A DNA stretch of 64,000 nucleotides from Rattus norvegicus (Eukaryota; Chordata; Mammalia; Rodentia; Muridae): positions 35,398,225-35,462,224 of the forward strand of contig NC_086031.1 of the NCBI RefSeq assembly GCF_036323735.1, given 5' to 3'. Positions 1 through 10,170 of the stretch are shown here, piece by piece; position 1 is the stretch's first letter; each line of letters opens with the position of its first letter. A model generated the notes under the pieces. It did not search any database. It worked only from the letters and a program-made list of their open reading frames with translations, and was not told where the DNA came from. A program made the position numbers and the translations under genes.

Positions 1-1616
1 CGATATTCATAAGGGAAATTGGTCTGAAGTTCTCTTTCTTTGTTGGGTCTTTGTGTGGTTTAGGTATAAGAGTAATTGTGGCTTCATAGAAGGAATTCGG
101 GAGTGATCCATCTGTTTCAATTTTGTGGAATAGTTTGGATAATATTGGTATGAGGTCTTCTATGAAGGTTTGATAGAATTCTGCACTAAACCCGTCTGGA
201 CCTGGGCTCTTTTTGGTTGGGAGACCTTTAATGACTGCTTCTATTTCCTTAGGAGTTATGGGGTTGTTTAACTGGTTTATCTATTCCTGATTTAACTTCG
301 ATACCTGGTATCTGTCTAGGAAATTGTCCATTTCCTGTAGATTTTCAAGTTTTGTTGAATATAGGCTTTTATAGTAATATCTGATGATTTTTTGAATTTC
401 CTCTGAATCTGTTGTTATGTCTCCCTTTTCATTTCTGATTTTGTTAATTTGGACACACTCTCTGTGTCCTCTCGTTAGTCTGGCTAAGGATTTATCTATC
501 TTGTTGATTTTCTCAAAGAACCAACTTTTAGTTCTGTTGATTCTTTCTATGGTCCTTTTTGTTTCTACTTAGTTGATTTCAGCTCTGAGTTTGATTATTT
601 CCTGCCTTCTACTCCTCCTGGGTGTATTTGCTTCTTTTTGCTCTAGAGCTTTTAGGTGTGCTGTCAAGCTGCTGACATATGCTCTTTCCTGTTTCTTTCT
701 GCAGGCACTCAGCGCTATGAGTTTTCCTCTTAGCACAGCTTTCATTGTGTCACATAAGTTTGGGTATGTTGTACCTTCATTTTCATTAAATTCTAAAAAG
801 TTTTTAATTTCTTTCTTTATTTCTTCCTTGACCAGGTTATCATTGAGTAGAGCATTGTTCAATTTCCACGTATATGTGGGCATTCTTCCCTTATTGTTAT
901 TGAAGACCAGTTTTAGGCCGTGGTGGTCTGATAGCACACATGGGATTATTTCTATCTTTCTGTATCTGTTGAGGCCTGTTTTTTGACCAACTATATGGTC
1001 AATTTTGGAGAAAGTACCATGAGGAGCTGAGAAGAAGGTATATCCTTTTGCTTTAGGATAGAATGTTCTATAAATATCCGTTAAGTCCATTTGGCTCATG
1101 ACTTCTCTTAGTCTGTCTACGTCTCTGTTTAATTTCTGTTTCCATGATCTGTCCATTGATGAGAGTGGGGTGTTGAAATTTCCCACTATTATTGTGTGAG
1201 GTGCAATGTGTGTTTTGAGCTTTAGTAAGGTTTCTTTTACGTATGTAGGTGCCCTTGTATTTGGGGCATAGATATTTAGGATTGAGAGTTCATCTTGGTG
1301 GATTTTTCCTTTGATGAATATGAAGTGTCCTTCCTTATCTTTTTTGATGACTTTTAATTGAAAGTTGATTTTATTTGATATTAGAATGGCTACTCCAGCT
1401 TGCTTCTTCTGACCATTTGCTTGGAAAGTTGTTTTCCAGCCTTTCACTCTGAGGTAGTGTCTGTCTTTGTCTCTGAGGTGTTTCCTGTAGGCAGCAGAAT
1501 GCAGGGTCCTCGTTGCGTATCCAGTTTGTTAATCTATGTCTTTTTATTGGGGAGTCGAGGCCATTGATGTTGAGAGATATTAAGGAATAGTGATTATTGC
1601 TTCCTGTTATATTCAT
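1..1616 (-). pseudogene. LINE-1 ORF2 (endonuclease plus start of RT), broken
   Basis: ORF2 is the endonuclease/reverse transcriptase of LINE-1 and acts in the ribonucleoprotein that performs target-primed reverse transcription. The first in-frame ATG on the minus strand is at 1616-1614, giving a start like MNITGSNN. The endonuclease motifs NING, CCLQET and SDHH can be read. Three lesions are visible. A 2-base loss in a short AC run near 1479, compared with the plus-strand L1, shifts the frame just after CCLQET. The codon at 1178-1180 reads Asn where the family has the catalytic Asp of the GDFN motif. A TAA stop lies at 571-569, at the same codon as the stop in the other L1. The copy cannot make a working protein. 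Confidence 0.9.
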
Positions 1617-1675
1617 ATTTGGATGTGAGGTTATGTTTGTGTGCTTTTCTTCTCTTTGTTTTGTTGCCAAGACGA

Positions 1676-1851
1676 TTAGTTTCTTGCTTCTTCTAGGGTA
1701 TAGCTTGCCTCCTTATGTTGGGCTTTACCCTTTATTATCCTTTGTAGTGCTGGATTTGTAGAAAGATATTGTGTAAATTTGGTTTTGTCATGGAATATCT
1801 TGGATTCTCCATCTATGTTAATTGAGAGTTTTGCAGGATACAGTAACCTGT
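1676..1851 (-). pseudogene. LINE-1 ORF1 C-terminal tail
   Basis: The last ~58 codons of ORF1, the nucleic-acid chaperone of LINE-1, on the minus strand, ending at a TAA at 1678-1676. The reading includes KLSIN-ID and a tail close to that of the plus-strand copy. Everything upstream of this point in ORF1 is missing, which marks the element boundary. Confidence 0.8.
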
Positions 1852-1879
1852 AAGTCCTGCTTTTTTATTCTATCAATAT

Positions 1880-2420
1880 GAATATCCTAGTTAACTTTCA
1901 CTGTCAACCTGATAGCCTAGGCAGTAGTTCTGAACCCTCTTAAAGCTATGACCCTTTAATATAGTTCCTTATGTTGTGATGAACCCCTACCATAAAATTA
2001 TTTTGTTGGTGTTTCATAAGTGTAATTTTGCTACTGTTATGAATCTTAATGGAAATAGCTGAGTTTTCAGAGACCCCTATGAAAGGGTCTTTAAACACTG
2101 AAGGGATGAGTGCCATTTTGAGACAGGAATTGCCTACCAAGATGAGATTGGCCTGTGGGCATGTTTATTAATTAGTTGATATAGAAGGGTCCAGCCCACT
2201 TTAGGCAGGTGGACCTGTACTATATACAAAAGCTAGCTCAGCATGAGCCTATGGAACAGCTAGACAATAATATCCCCTGTCATTCCAGCTGTACTTTTTG
2301 TCTTTGAAGTGAATTCTGTGACTAGAGCTAATATCAGGTGGAATAGCCAGCCTCAATAGTCTGCCTCAAGTTCCTTCTTTGAGTTCTCTTTATGATGGAC
2401 TTTAAGATGGAGGCTAAAAT
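1880..2420 (+). repeat. Old rodent LTR-like repeat, split by a hAT element
   Basis: The left part (about 1880-1921) carries a divergent form of the tract CTAGTT...TGTCAAC that opens the LTR family better preserved at 24514-24905. The right part (about 2113-2420) has the GGGTCCAGCCCAC-like segment and a degenerate 3' half. Between them lies the hAT remnant. It is too divergent for end or duplication calls; family ERVL-MaLR is an inference. Confidence 0.5.
1922..2112 (+). mobile_element. URR1-like hAT-Charlie DNA transposon remnant
   Basis: Begins CAGTAGTTCTGAACC and contains the family signature of a GACCCTTTAAT-type segment, a CATAAAATTATTT-type core and an AATTTTGCTACTGTTATGAA segment. This matches my knowledge of the rodent URR1 non-autonomous hAT element. 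The terminal repeat at the right end is degraded, so an 8-bp target duplication is not visible. Confidence 0.75.
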
Positions 2421-2499
2421 CGATCCTTTTCTCCTGTAAGCTGCTTTTGGTCAACTAGAGAATAAAGCAGAACATTAAGAGTTAGAACTTCAGCTGTGT

Positions 2500-2830
2500 G
2501 TTTTAAAAGAATACAAAAATCAAACCATAGTAGTTTCACTCCAAGTCATTTAATTCTTCCAATATATGATTTTCCTACCTGTAAAACGGGGACAGTACAA
2601 ATTCAGAATTGTGTAGAAGCATTCCCTATTGACCATGGACAAAGAAGGACAGTGATGGGATTCAATATCTCCTTCAAGGAAGTCGATGCTCCAAAAGGCT
2701 TAATTTCCTTTCACTAGGGCCTGCTTAAATTCTTACCACTGCTCAGTATTGCTGTTAGTTGGAGACCATGTGTTCAACACACAAGTTTTGGGGGACACTT
2801 AAGATTCAAGCCACAACATACAGTATGTAT
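2500..2830 (-). repeat. Possible ancient MaLR/MLT-like LTR remnant
   Basis: The segment near 2780-2830 (GGGGGACACTTAAGATTCAAGCC) resembles the end of MaLR-type LTRs read in reverse. The remainder has no clear identity and no coding signal. Confidence 0.35.
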
Positions 2831-2869
2831 TCTACTGCAACTTGTATTTCTTTCCTCTCCTCCTCCTTT

Positions 2870-2986
2870 TCTCTCTCATCTATCCATCTATCTACTATGT
2901 ATCTATTATGTATCTATCTACTATCTGTCTGTCTGTCTGTCTATCATCTATCCATCCTTTATCTATCTATGCATATCTATCTATCC

Positions 2987-3024
<38 letters not shown>

Positions 3025-3028
3025 TATA
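2870..3028. repeat. (CTAT)n tetranucleotide microsatellite with CTGT and CCAT variants
   Basis: An impure CTAT array with a CTGT block near 2926-2943 and a pure stretch of about twelve units ending near 3024. Probably length-polymorphic. Confidence 0.95.
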
Positions 3029-3179
3029 ATATATGGCTCATACTTTCTTTTATGGCTGTTTAATAAGTCATCTATTGGCATAAGTGTAATTTGTTTCTAA
3101 GATTTTTCTGCCCTGATAGGCTTGCAGAGGAGCAGTATGTATGTGTGTTGTGTATAAATGTGATATGCCTGTATGTGGG

Positions 3180-3180
<1 letters not shown>

Positions 3181-3219
<39 letters not shown>
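3181..3219. repeat. (TG)n microsatellite
   Basis: Uninterrupted TG dinucleotides, about 19 units, directly left of an LTR remnant. Confidence 0.95.
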
Positions 3220-3221
<2 letters not shown>

Positions 3222-3402
3222 TAGTTTACTGTCAACTTAAAGCAGCCTAGAGTTACCTGCAAGTGGAGTCTAAATTGAGGGATTGTATAGACCAGTCTGT
3301 GGGGAATTCTTTTATAGATGAATAACATGGGAGGGCCCAGCCCACTCTGGGCTACACTATCCTTAGGCAAGTAGTCCTGAGCTTTGTAAAAAAGCAAGCT
3401 AA
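3222..3402 (+). repeat. Rodent LTR remnant, left half, interrupted by L1
   Basis: Begins CTAGTTTACTGTCAACTTAA and contains GGGAGGGCCCAGCCCA and a GCAAGCTAA motif, all shared with the intact LTR at 24514-24905. The right half resumes at 10907, so the L1 at 3403-10894 landed inside this LTR. Confidence 0.75.
3391..3402. repeat. Target-site duplication, left copy, of the 3403-10894 L1
   Basis: AAAGCAAGCTAA, repeated exactly at 10895-10906. It sits in a run of A residues that could extend the duplication by up to three bases. Confidence 0.88.
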
Positions 3403-4088
3403 GACCTCACCGCCTGGTCAGGTGGGCACTCCTGAGGCTGCAGAGCGGAGGAGACCACCAACACTGCCCGCCCCTGCCCACATCCCTGGCCCAAGAGGAA
3501 ACTGTATAAGGCCTCTGGGTTCCCGTAGGGGAGGGCCCAGGAGCGGCAGTACCCCTGCGCCTGAGACACTGCCGGAACCTGAAGGAAACAGACCAGATAA
3601 ACAGTTCTCTGCACCCAAATCCCGTGGGAGGGAGAGCTAAACCTTCAGAGAGGCAGACACGCCTGGGAAACCAGAAGAGACTGCACTCTGCACACACATC
3701 TCGGACACCAGAGGAAAACACCAAACGCCATCTGGAACCCTAGTGCACGGAAGCTCCCGGAAAGGGCGGCGCATATCTTCCTGGTTGCTGCCGCCGCAGA
3801 GAGCTCGTGGGCAGCACCCCGCGAGCAAACTTGAGCCTCGGGACCACAGGTAAGACCAACTTTTCTGCTGCAAGTGACCTGCCTGGTGAACTCAAGACAC
3901 AGGCCCACAGGAACAGCTGAAGACCTGTAGACAGGAAAAACTACACGCCCGAAAGCAGAACACTCTGTCCCCATAACTGGCTGAAAGAAAACAGGAAAAC
4001 AGGTCTACAGCACTCCTGGCACACAGGCTTATAGGACAGTCTAGCTACTGTTAGAATAGCAGAACAAAGTAACACTAGAGATAATCTG
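3403..4088 (+). promoter_or_regulatory. L1 5'UTR, outer copy
   Basis: A GC- and CpG-rich segment that would hold the L1 sense promoter. It aligns over ~680 bp to 4536-5218 with an estimated 5-8% mismatch, the differences being clustered near 3690-3850. It lacks the extra ~77 bp that precede the inner copy. Confidence 0.8.
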
Positions 4089-4458
4089 ATGGCAGGAGGC
4101 AAGCGCAGGAACCCAAGCAACAGAAACCAAGACTACATGGCATCATCGGAGCCCAATTCTCCCACCAAAATAAACATGGAATATCCAAACACACTAGAAA
4201 AGCAAGATCTAGTTTCAAAATCATATTTGATCATGATGCTGGAGGACTTCAAGAAAGACGTGAAGAACTCCCTTAGAGAACAAGTAGAAGCCTACAGAGA
4301 GGAATCGCAAAAATGCCTGAAAGAATTCCAGGAAAATATAAACAAGTAGAAACCCATAGAGAGGAAACACAAAAATTCCTGAAAGAATTCCAGGAAAACA
4401 CAATCAAACAGTTGAAGGAATTAAAAATGGAAATAGAAGCAATCAAGAAAGAACACAT
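4089..4458 (+). pseudogene. LINE-1 ORF1 N-terminal fragment, outer copy
   Basis: ATG at 4089 opens a reading like MAGGKRRNPSNRNQDYMASS, matching the intact ORF1 start at 5219. After the coiled-coil start it has an extra ~66-bp repeat (residues like VETHREETQKFLKEFQEN) that the inner ORF1 lacks. This is the length-variable coiled-coil region known in rodent ORF1. The frame is broken near 4335 and stops at 4349. Homology to ORF1 ends at 4458 (after AAAGAACACATGG), where 5'UTR sequence starts again. Confidence 0.85.
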
Positions 4459-5218
4459 GGGGTGTTTACCAGAAGTCCCACACCCGAGGATCCCGGCCCG
4501 CAGCAGCTCTCTGCTCCCAAACCCTGTGGGAGAGAGACCTCACCGCCTGGTCAGGTGGGCACTCATGAGGCTGCAGAGCAGAGGAGACCACCAACACTGC
4601 CCACCCCTGCCCACATCCTTGGCCCAAGAGGAAACTGTATAAGGCCTCTGGGTTCCCGTAGGGGAGGGCCCAGGAGCGGCAGGACCCCTGCGCCTGAGAC
4701 ACTGCCGGAACCTGAAGGAAACAGACCAGATAAACAGTTCTCTGCACCCAAATCCCGTGGGAGGGAGAGCTAAACCTACAGAGAGGCAGACACGCCTGGG
4801 AAACCAGAAGAGACTGCACTCTGCGCACATCCAGATGCCAGAGGAAAACACCAAACGCCATCTGGAACCCTGGTGCACGGAGACTCCCGGAAAGAGCAGC
4901 GCAGATCTCCTCGGTTGCTGCCACCTCGGAGAGGACTTAGGCAGTACCCCACGAGCACACTTGAGCCTCGGAACCTCAGGTAGGACCAACTTTTCCCCTG
5001 CAAGTGACCTGCCTGGTGAACTCAAGACACAGGCCCACAGGAACAGCTAAAGAACTGTAGAGAGGAAAAACTACAAGCCCGAAGCAGAACACTCTGTCCC
5101 CATAACTGGCTGAAAGAAAACAGGAAAACAGGTCTACAGCACTCCTGGCACACAGGCTTATAGGACAGGCTAGCTGCTGTCAGAAATAGCAGAACAAAGT
5201 AACACTAGAGATAATCTG
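4459..5218 (+). promoter_or_regulatory. L1 5'UTR, inner copy
   Basis: Starts with ~77 bp absent from the outer copy (4459-4535), which itself resembles the segment near 4740-4800 (CTCTGC-CCAAA--CCGTGGGAG), and then repeats the outer 5'UTR. It leads directly into the ATG of ORF1 at 5219. It is the proper promoter/leader for the downstream ORFs. Confidence 0.8.
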
Positions 5219-6273
5219 ATGGCAGGAGGCAAGCACAGGAACCCAAGCAACAGAAACCAAGACTACATGGCATCATCGGAGCCCAATTCTCCCACCAAAA
5301 TAAACATGGAATATCCAAACACACCAGAAAAGCAAGATCTAGTTTCAAAATCATATTTGATCATGATGCTGGAGGACTTCAAGAAAGACGTGAAGAACTC
5401 CCTTAGAGAACAAGTAGAAGCCTACAGAGAGGAATCTCAAAAATGCCTGAAAGAATTCCAGGAAAACACAATCAAACAGTTGAAGGAATTAAAAATGGAA
5501 ATAGAAGCAATCAAGAAAGAACACATGGAAACAACCCTGGATATAGAAAATCAAAAGAAGAGACAAGGAGCTGTAGATAGAAGCCTCACCAACAGAATAC
5601 AAGAGATGGAAGAGAGAGTCTCGGGAGCAGAATATTCCATAGAAATCATTGACTCAACTGTCAAAGATAATGTAAAGCAGAAACAGCTACTGGTCCAAAA
5701 CATACAGGAAATCCAGGACTCAATGAGAAGATCAAACCTAAGGATAATAGGTATAGAAGAGAGTGAAGACTCCCAGCTCAAAGGACCAGTAAATATCTTC
5801 AACAAAATCATAGAAGAAAACTTCCCTAACCTAAAAAAAGAGATACCCATAGGCATACAAGAAGCCTACAGAACTCCAAATAGATTGGACCAGAAAAGAA
5901 ACACCTCCCGTCACATAATAGTCAAAACACAAAACGCACAAAATAAAGAAAGAATATTCAAAGCAGTAAGGGAAAAAGGTCAAGTAACATATAAAGGCAG
6001 ACCTATCAGAATCACACCAGACTTTTCGCCAGAAAGTATGAAGGCCAGAAGATCCTGGACAGATGTCATACAGACCCTAAGAGAACACAAATGCCAGCCC
6101 AGGTTACTGTACCTGCAAAACTCTCAATTATCATAGATGGAGAAACCAAGATATTCCATGACAAAACCAAATTTACACAATATCTTTCTACAAATCCAGC
6201 ACTACAAAGGATAATAAAGGGTAAAGCCCAACATAAGGAGGCAAGCTATACCCCAGAAGAAGCAAGAAACTAA
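5219..6273 (+). pseudogene. LINE-1 ORF1 (RNA-binding chaperone), one frameshift
   Basis: ORF1p is the trimeric RNA-binding protein of the L1 RNP. The reading has a basic N-terminus, a coiled coil (about residues 45-150, heptad-rich EQVEAYREESQKCLKEF), an RRM (about 155-250, with RRSNLRIIGIEE) and a C-terminal domain containing RHIIVK and RITPDFS. A single missing base near 6112 shifts the frame relative to the minus-strand copy at 1-1851, so the protein stops early at 6136. The normal tail KLSIIIDGET...PEEARN is in another frame to a TAA at 6271-6273. With that base restored the length would be about 351 residues, normal for the family. Confidence 0.92.
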
Positions 6274-6332
6274 TCGTCTTGGCAACAAAACAAAGAGAAG
6301 AAAAGCACACAAACATAACCTCACATCCAAAT

Positions 6333-9300
6333 ATGAATATAACAGGAAGCAATAATCACTATTCCTTAATATCTCTCAACATCAATGGCCTCAACTCCCC
6401 AATAAAAAGACATAGATTAACAAACTGGATACGCAACGAGGACCCTGCATTCTGCTGCCTACAGGAAACACACCTCAGAGACAAAGACAGACACTACCTC
6501 AGGGAGAAAGGCTGGAAAACCACTTTCCAAGCAAATGGTCAGAAGAAGCAAGCTGGAGTAGCCATTCTAATATCAAATAAAATCAATTTTCAATTAAAAG
6601 TCATCAAAAATATAAGGAAGGACACTTCATATTCATCAAAGGAAAAATCCACCAAGATGAACTCTCAATCCTAAATATCTATGCCCGAAATACAAGGGCA
6701 CCTACATACGTAAAAGAAACCTTACTAAAGCTCAAAACACACATTGCACCTCACACAATAATAGTGGGAGATTTCAACACCCCACTCTCATCAATGGACA
6801 GATCATGGAAACAGAAATTACACAGAGACGTATACAGACTAAGAGAAGTCATGAGCCAAATGGACTTAACAGATATTTATAGAACATTCTATCCTAAAGC
6901 AAAAGGATATACCTTCTTCTCAGCTCCTCATTGTACTTTCTCCAAAATTGACCATATAGTTGGTCAAAAAACGGGCCTCAACAGATACAGAAAGATAGAA
7001 ATAATCCCATGCGTGCTATCGGACTACCACGGCCTAAAACTGGTCTTCAATAACAATCAAGGAAGAATGCCCCCATATACTTGGAAATTGAACAATGCTC
7101 TACTCAATGATAACCTGGTCAAGGAAGAAATAAAGAAAGAAATTAAAAACTTTTTAGAATTTAATGAAAATGAAGGTACAACATACCCAAACTTATGTGA
7201 CACAATGAAAGCTGTGCTAAGAGGAAAACTCATAGCGCTGAGTGCCTGCAGAAAGAAACAGGAAAGAGCATATGTCAGCAGCTTGACAGCACACCTAAAA
7301 GCTCTAGAGCAAAAAGAAGCAAATACACCCAGGAGGAGTAGAAGGCAGGAAATAATCAAACTCAGAGCTGAAATCAACTAAGTAGAAACAAAAAGGACCA
7401 TAGAAAGAATCAACAGAACCAAAAGTTGGTTCTTTGAGAAAATCAACAAGATAGATAAATCCTTAGCCAGACTAACGAGAGGACCCAGAGAGTGTGTCCA
7501 AATTAACAAAATCAGAAATGAAAAGGGAGACATAACTACGGATTCAGAGGAAATTAAAAAAATCATCAGATCTTACTATAAAAGCCTATATTCAACAAAA
7601 CTTGAAAATCTTCAGGAAATGGACAATTTCCTAGACAGATACCAGGTATCGAAGTTAAATCAGGAACAGATAAACCAGTTAAACAACCCCATAACTCCTA
7701 AGGAAATAGAAGCAGTCATTAAAGGTCTCCCAACCAAAAAGAGCCCAGGTCCAGACGGGTTTAGCGCAGAATTAAATCAAACCTTCATAGAAGACCTCAT
7801 ACCAATATTATCCAAACTATTCCACAAAATTGAAACAGATGGATCACTCCCGAATTCCTTCTATGAAGCCACAATTACTCTTATACCTAAACCACACAAA
7901 GACCCAACAAAGAAAGAGAACTTCAGACCAATTTCCCTTATGAATATCGACGCAAAAATACTCAATAAAATTCTGGCAAACCGAATTCAAGAGCACATCA
8001 AAACAATCATCCACCATGATCAAGTAGGCTTTATCCCAGGCATGCAGGGATGGTTTAATATACGGAAAACCATCAACGTGATCCATTATATAAACAAACT
8101 GAAAGAACAGAGCCACATGATCATTTCATTAGATGCTGAGAAAGCATTTGACAAAATTCAACACCCCTTCATGATAAAAGTCCTGGAAAGAATAGGAATT
8201 CAATGCCCATACCTAAACATAGTAAAAGCCATATACAGCAAACCAGTTGCTAACATTAAACTAAATGGAGAGAAACTTGAAGCAATCCCACTAAAATCAG
8301 GGACTAGACAAGGCTGCCCACTCTCTCCCTACTTATTTAATATAGTTCTTGAAGTTCTAGCCAGAGCAATCAGCCAACAAAAGGAGATCAAGGGGATACA
8401 GATCGGAAAAGAAGAGGTCAAAATATCACTATTTGCAGATGACATGATAGTATATTTAAGTGATCCCAAAAGTTCCACCAGAGAACTACTAAAGCTGATA
8501 AACAACTTCAGCAAAGTGGCTGGGTATAAAATTAACTCAAATAAATCAGTAGCCTTCCTCTACACAAAAGAGAAACAAGCCGAGAAAGAAATTAGGGAAA
8601 CGACAGCCTTCATAATAGACCCAAATAATATAATGTACGTCGGTGTGACTTTAACCAAGCAAGTAAAAGATCTGTACAATAAGAACTTCAAGACACTGAA
8701 GAAGGAAATTGAAGAAGACCTCAGAAGATGGAAAGATCTCCCATGCTCATGGATTGGCAGGATTAATATAGTAAAAATGGCCATTTTACCAAAAGCGATC
8801 TACAGATTCAATGCAATCCCCATCAAAATACCAATCCAATTCTTCAAAGAGTTAGACAGAACAATTTGCAAATTCATCTGGAATAAAAAAAACCCAGGAT
8901 AGCTAAAACTATCCTCAACAATAAAAGGACTTCAGGGGGAATCACTATCCCTGAACTCAGGCAGTATTACACAGCAATAGTGATAAAAACTGCATGGTAT
9001 TGGTACAGAGACAGACAGATAGACCAATGGAATAGAATTGAAGACCCAGAAATGAACCCACACACCTATGGGCACCTGATTTTTGACAAAGGTGCCGAAA
9101 CCATTCAATGGAAAAAAGATAGCATTTTCAGCAAATGGTGCTGGTTCAACTGGAGGTCAACATGTAGAAGAATGCAGATTGATCCATGCTTATCACCCTG
9201 TACAAAGCTTAAGTCCAAGTGGATCAAGGACCTCCACATCAAACCTGATACACTCAAACTAATAGAAGAAAAACTAGGGAAGCATCTGGAACACATGGGC

Positions 9301-10170
9301 ACTGGAAAAAATTTCCTGAACAAAACACCAATGGCTTATGCTCTAAGATCAAGAATCGACAAATGGGATCTCATAAAACTGCAAAGCTTCTGTAAGGCAA
9401 AGGACACTGTGGTTAGGACAAATCGGCAACCAACAGATTGGGAAAAGATCTTTACCAATCCTACAACAGATAGAGGCCTTATATCCAAAATATTCAAAGA
9501 AGTCAAGAACTTAGACCGCAGGGAGACAAATAACCCTATTAAACAATGGGGCTCAGAGCTAAACAAAGAATTCACTGCTGAGGAATGCCGAATGGCTGAG
9601 AAACAGCTAAAGAAATGTTCAACATCTTTAGTCATAAGGGAAATGCAAATCAAAACAATCCTGAGATTTCACCTCACACCAGTGAGAATGGCTAAGATCA
9701 AAAACTCAGGTGACAGCAGATGCTGTCAAGGATGCGGAGAAAGAGGAAGACTCCTCCATTGTTGGTGGGATTGCAAACTGGTACAACCATTCTGGAAATC
9801 AGTCTGGAGGTTCCTCAGAAAATTGGACATTGAACTGCCTGAGGATCCAGCTATACCTCTTTTGGGCATATACCCAAAAGATGCCCCAACATATAAAAAA
9901 GACACGTGCTCCACTATGTTCATCGCAGCCTTATTTATAATAGCCAGAAGCTGGAGAGAACCCAGATGCCCTTCAACAGAGGAAGGGATACAGAAAATGT
10001 GGTACATCTACACAATGGAATATTACTCAGCTATCAAAAACAACGGCTTTATGAATTTCGTAGGCAAATGGTTGGAACTGGAAAATATCATCCTGAGTGA
10101 GCTAACCCAATCACAGAAAGACATACATGGTATGCACTCACTGATAAGTGGCTATTACCCAAATGCTTGA
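6333..10170 (+). pseudogene. LINE-1 ORF2 (endonuclease/reverse transcriptase), broken
   Basis: The first in-frame ATG is 6333 (MNITGSNN). The endonuclease covers about 6333-7050 with NING, CLQETH and GDFN. The RT covers about 7790-8600 with FADDM (FADD codons 8432-8443). The C-terminal cysteine region is at 9720-9775 (CQGCGERGRLLHCWWDC). Four lesions are seen: a one-base loss near 6611; His-to-Tyr in the catalytic SDHH motif (codon 7025-7027); a TAA at 7379-7381 replacing the Gln codon expected in EINQVE; and a two-base gain in an A run at 8885-8892. The RT core itself is open for 427 codons (7619-8902). Retrotransposition in cis is not possible. Confidence 0.94.

Larger units (their letters stand above)
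1..1851 (-). mobile_element. LINE-1 fragment, minus strand, 5'-truncated, continues past left edge
   Basis: Read on the minus strand this runs from the end of ORF1 (about 1851) through the ORF2 endonuclease into the start of the reverse transcriptase, and it is cut by the window start. It aligns base for base, with few differences, to 6100-7950 of the plus-strand L1 in this window. Homology stops near 1851, inside ORF1, so the element is 5'-truncated or broken there. The 3' end lies outside the window, so target-site duplications cannot be tested. It belongs to the same young rat-type lineage as the 3403-10894 element. Confidence 0.93.

Noticed and set aside
573..986. 137-codon plus-strand frame with hydrophobic residues, resembling a membrane protein
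   Set aside because: It is the antisense shadow of the L1 ORF2 endonuclease; T-rich antisense codons give Leu/Phe/Ser.
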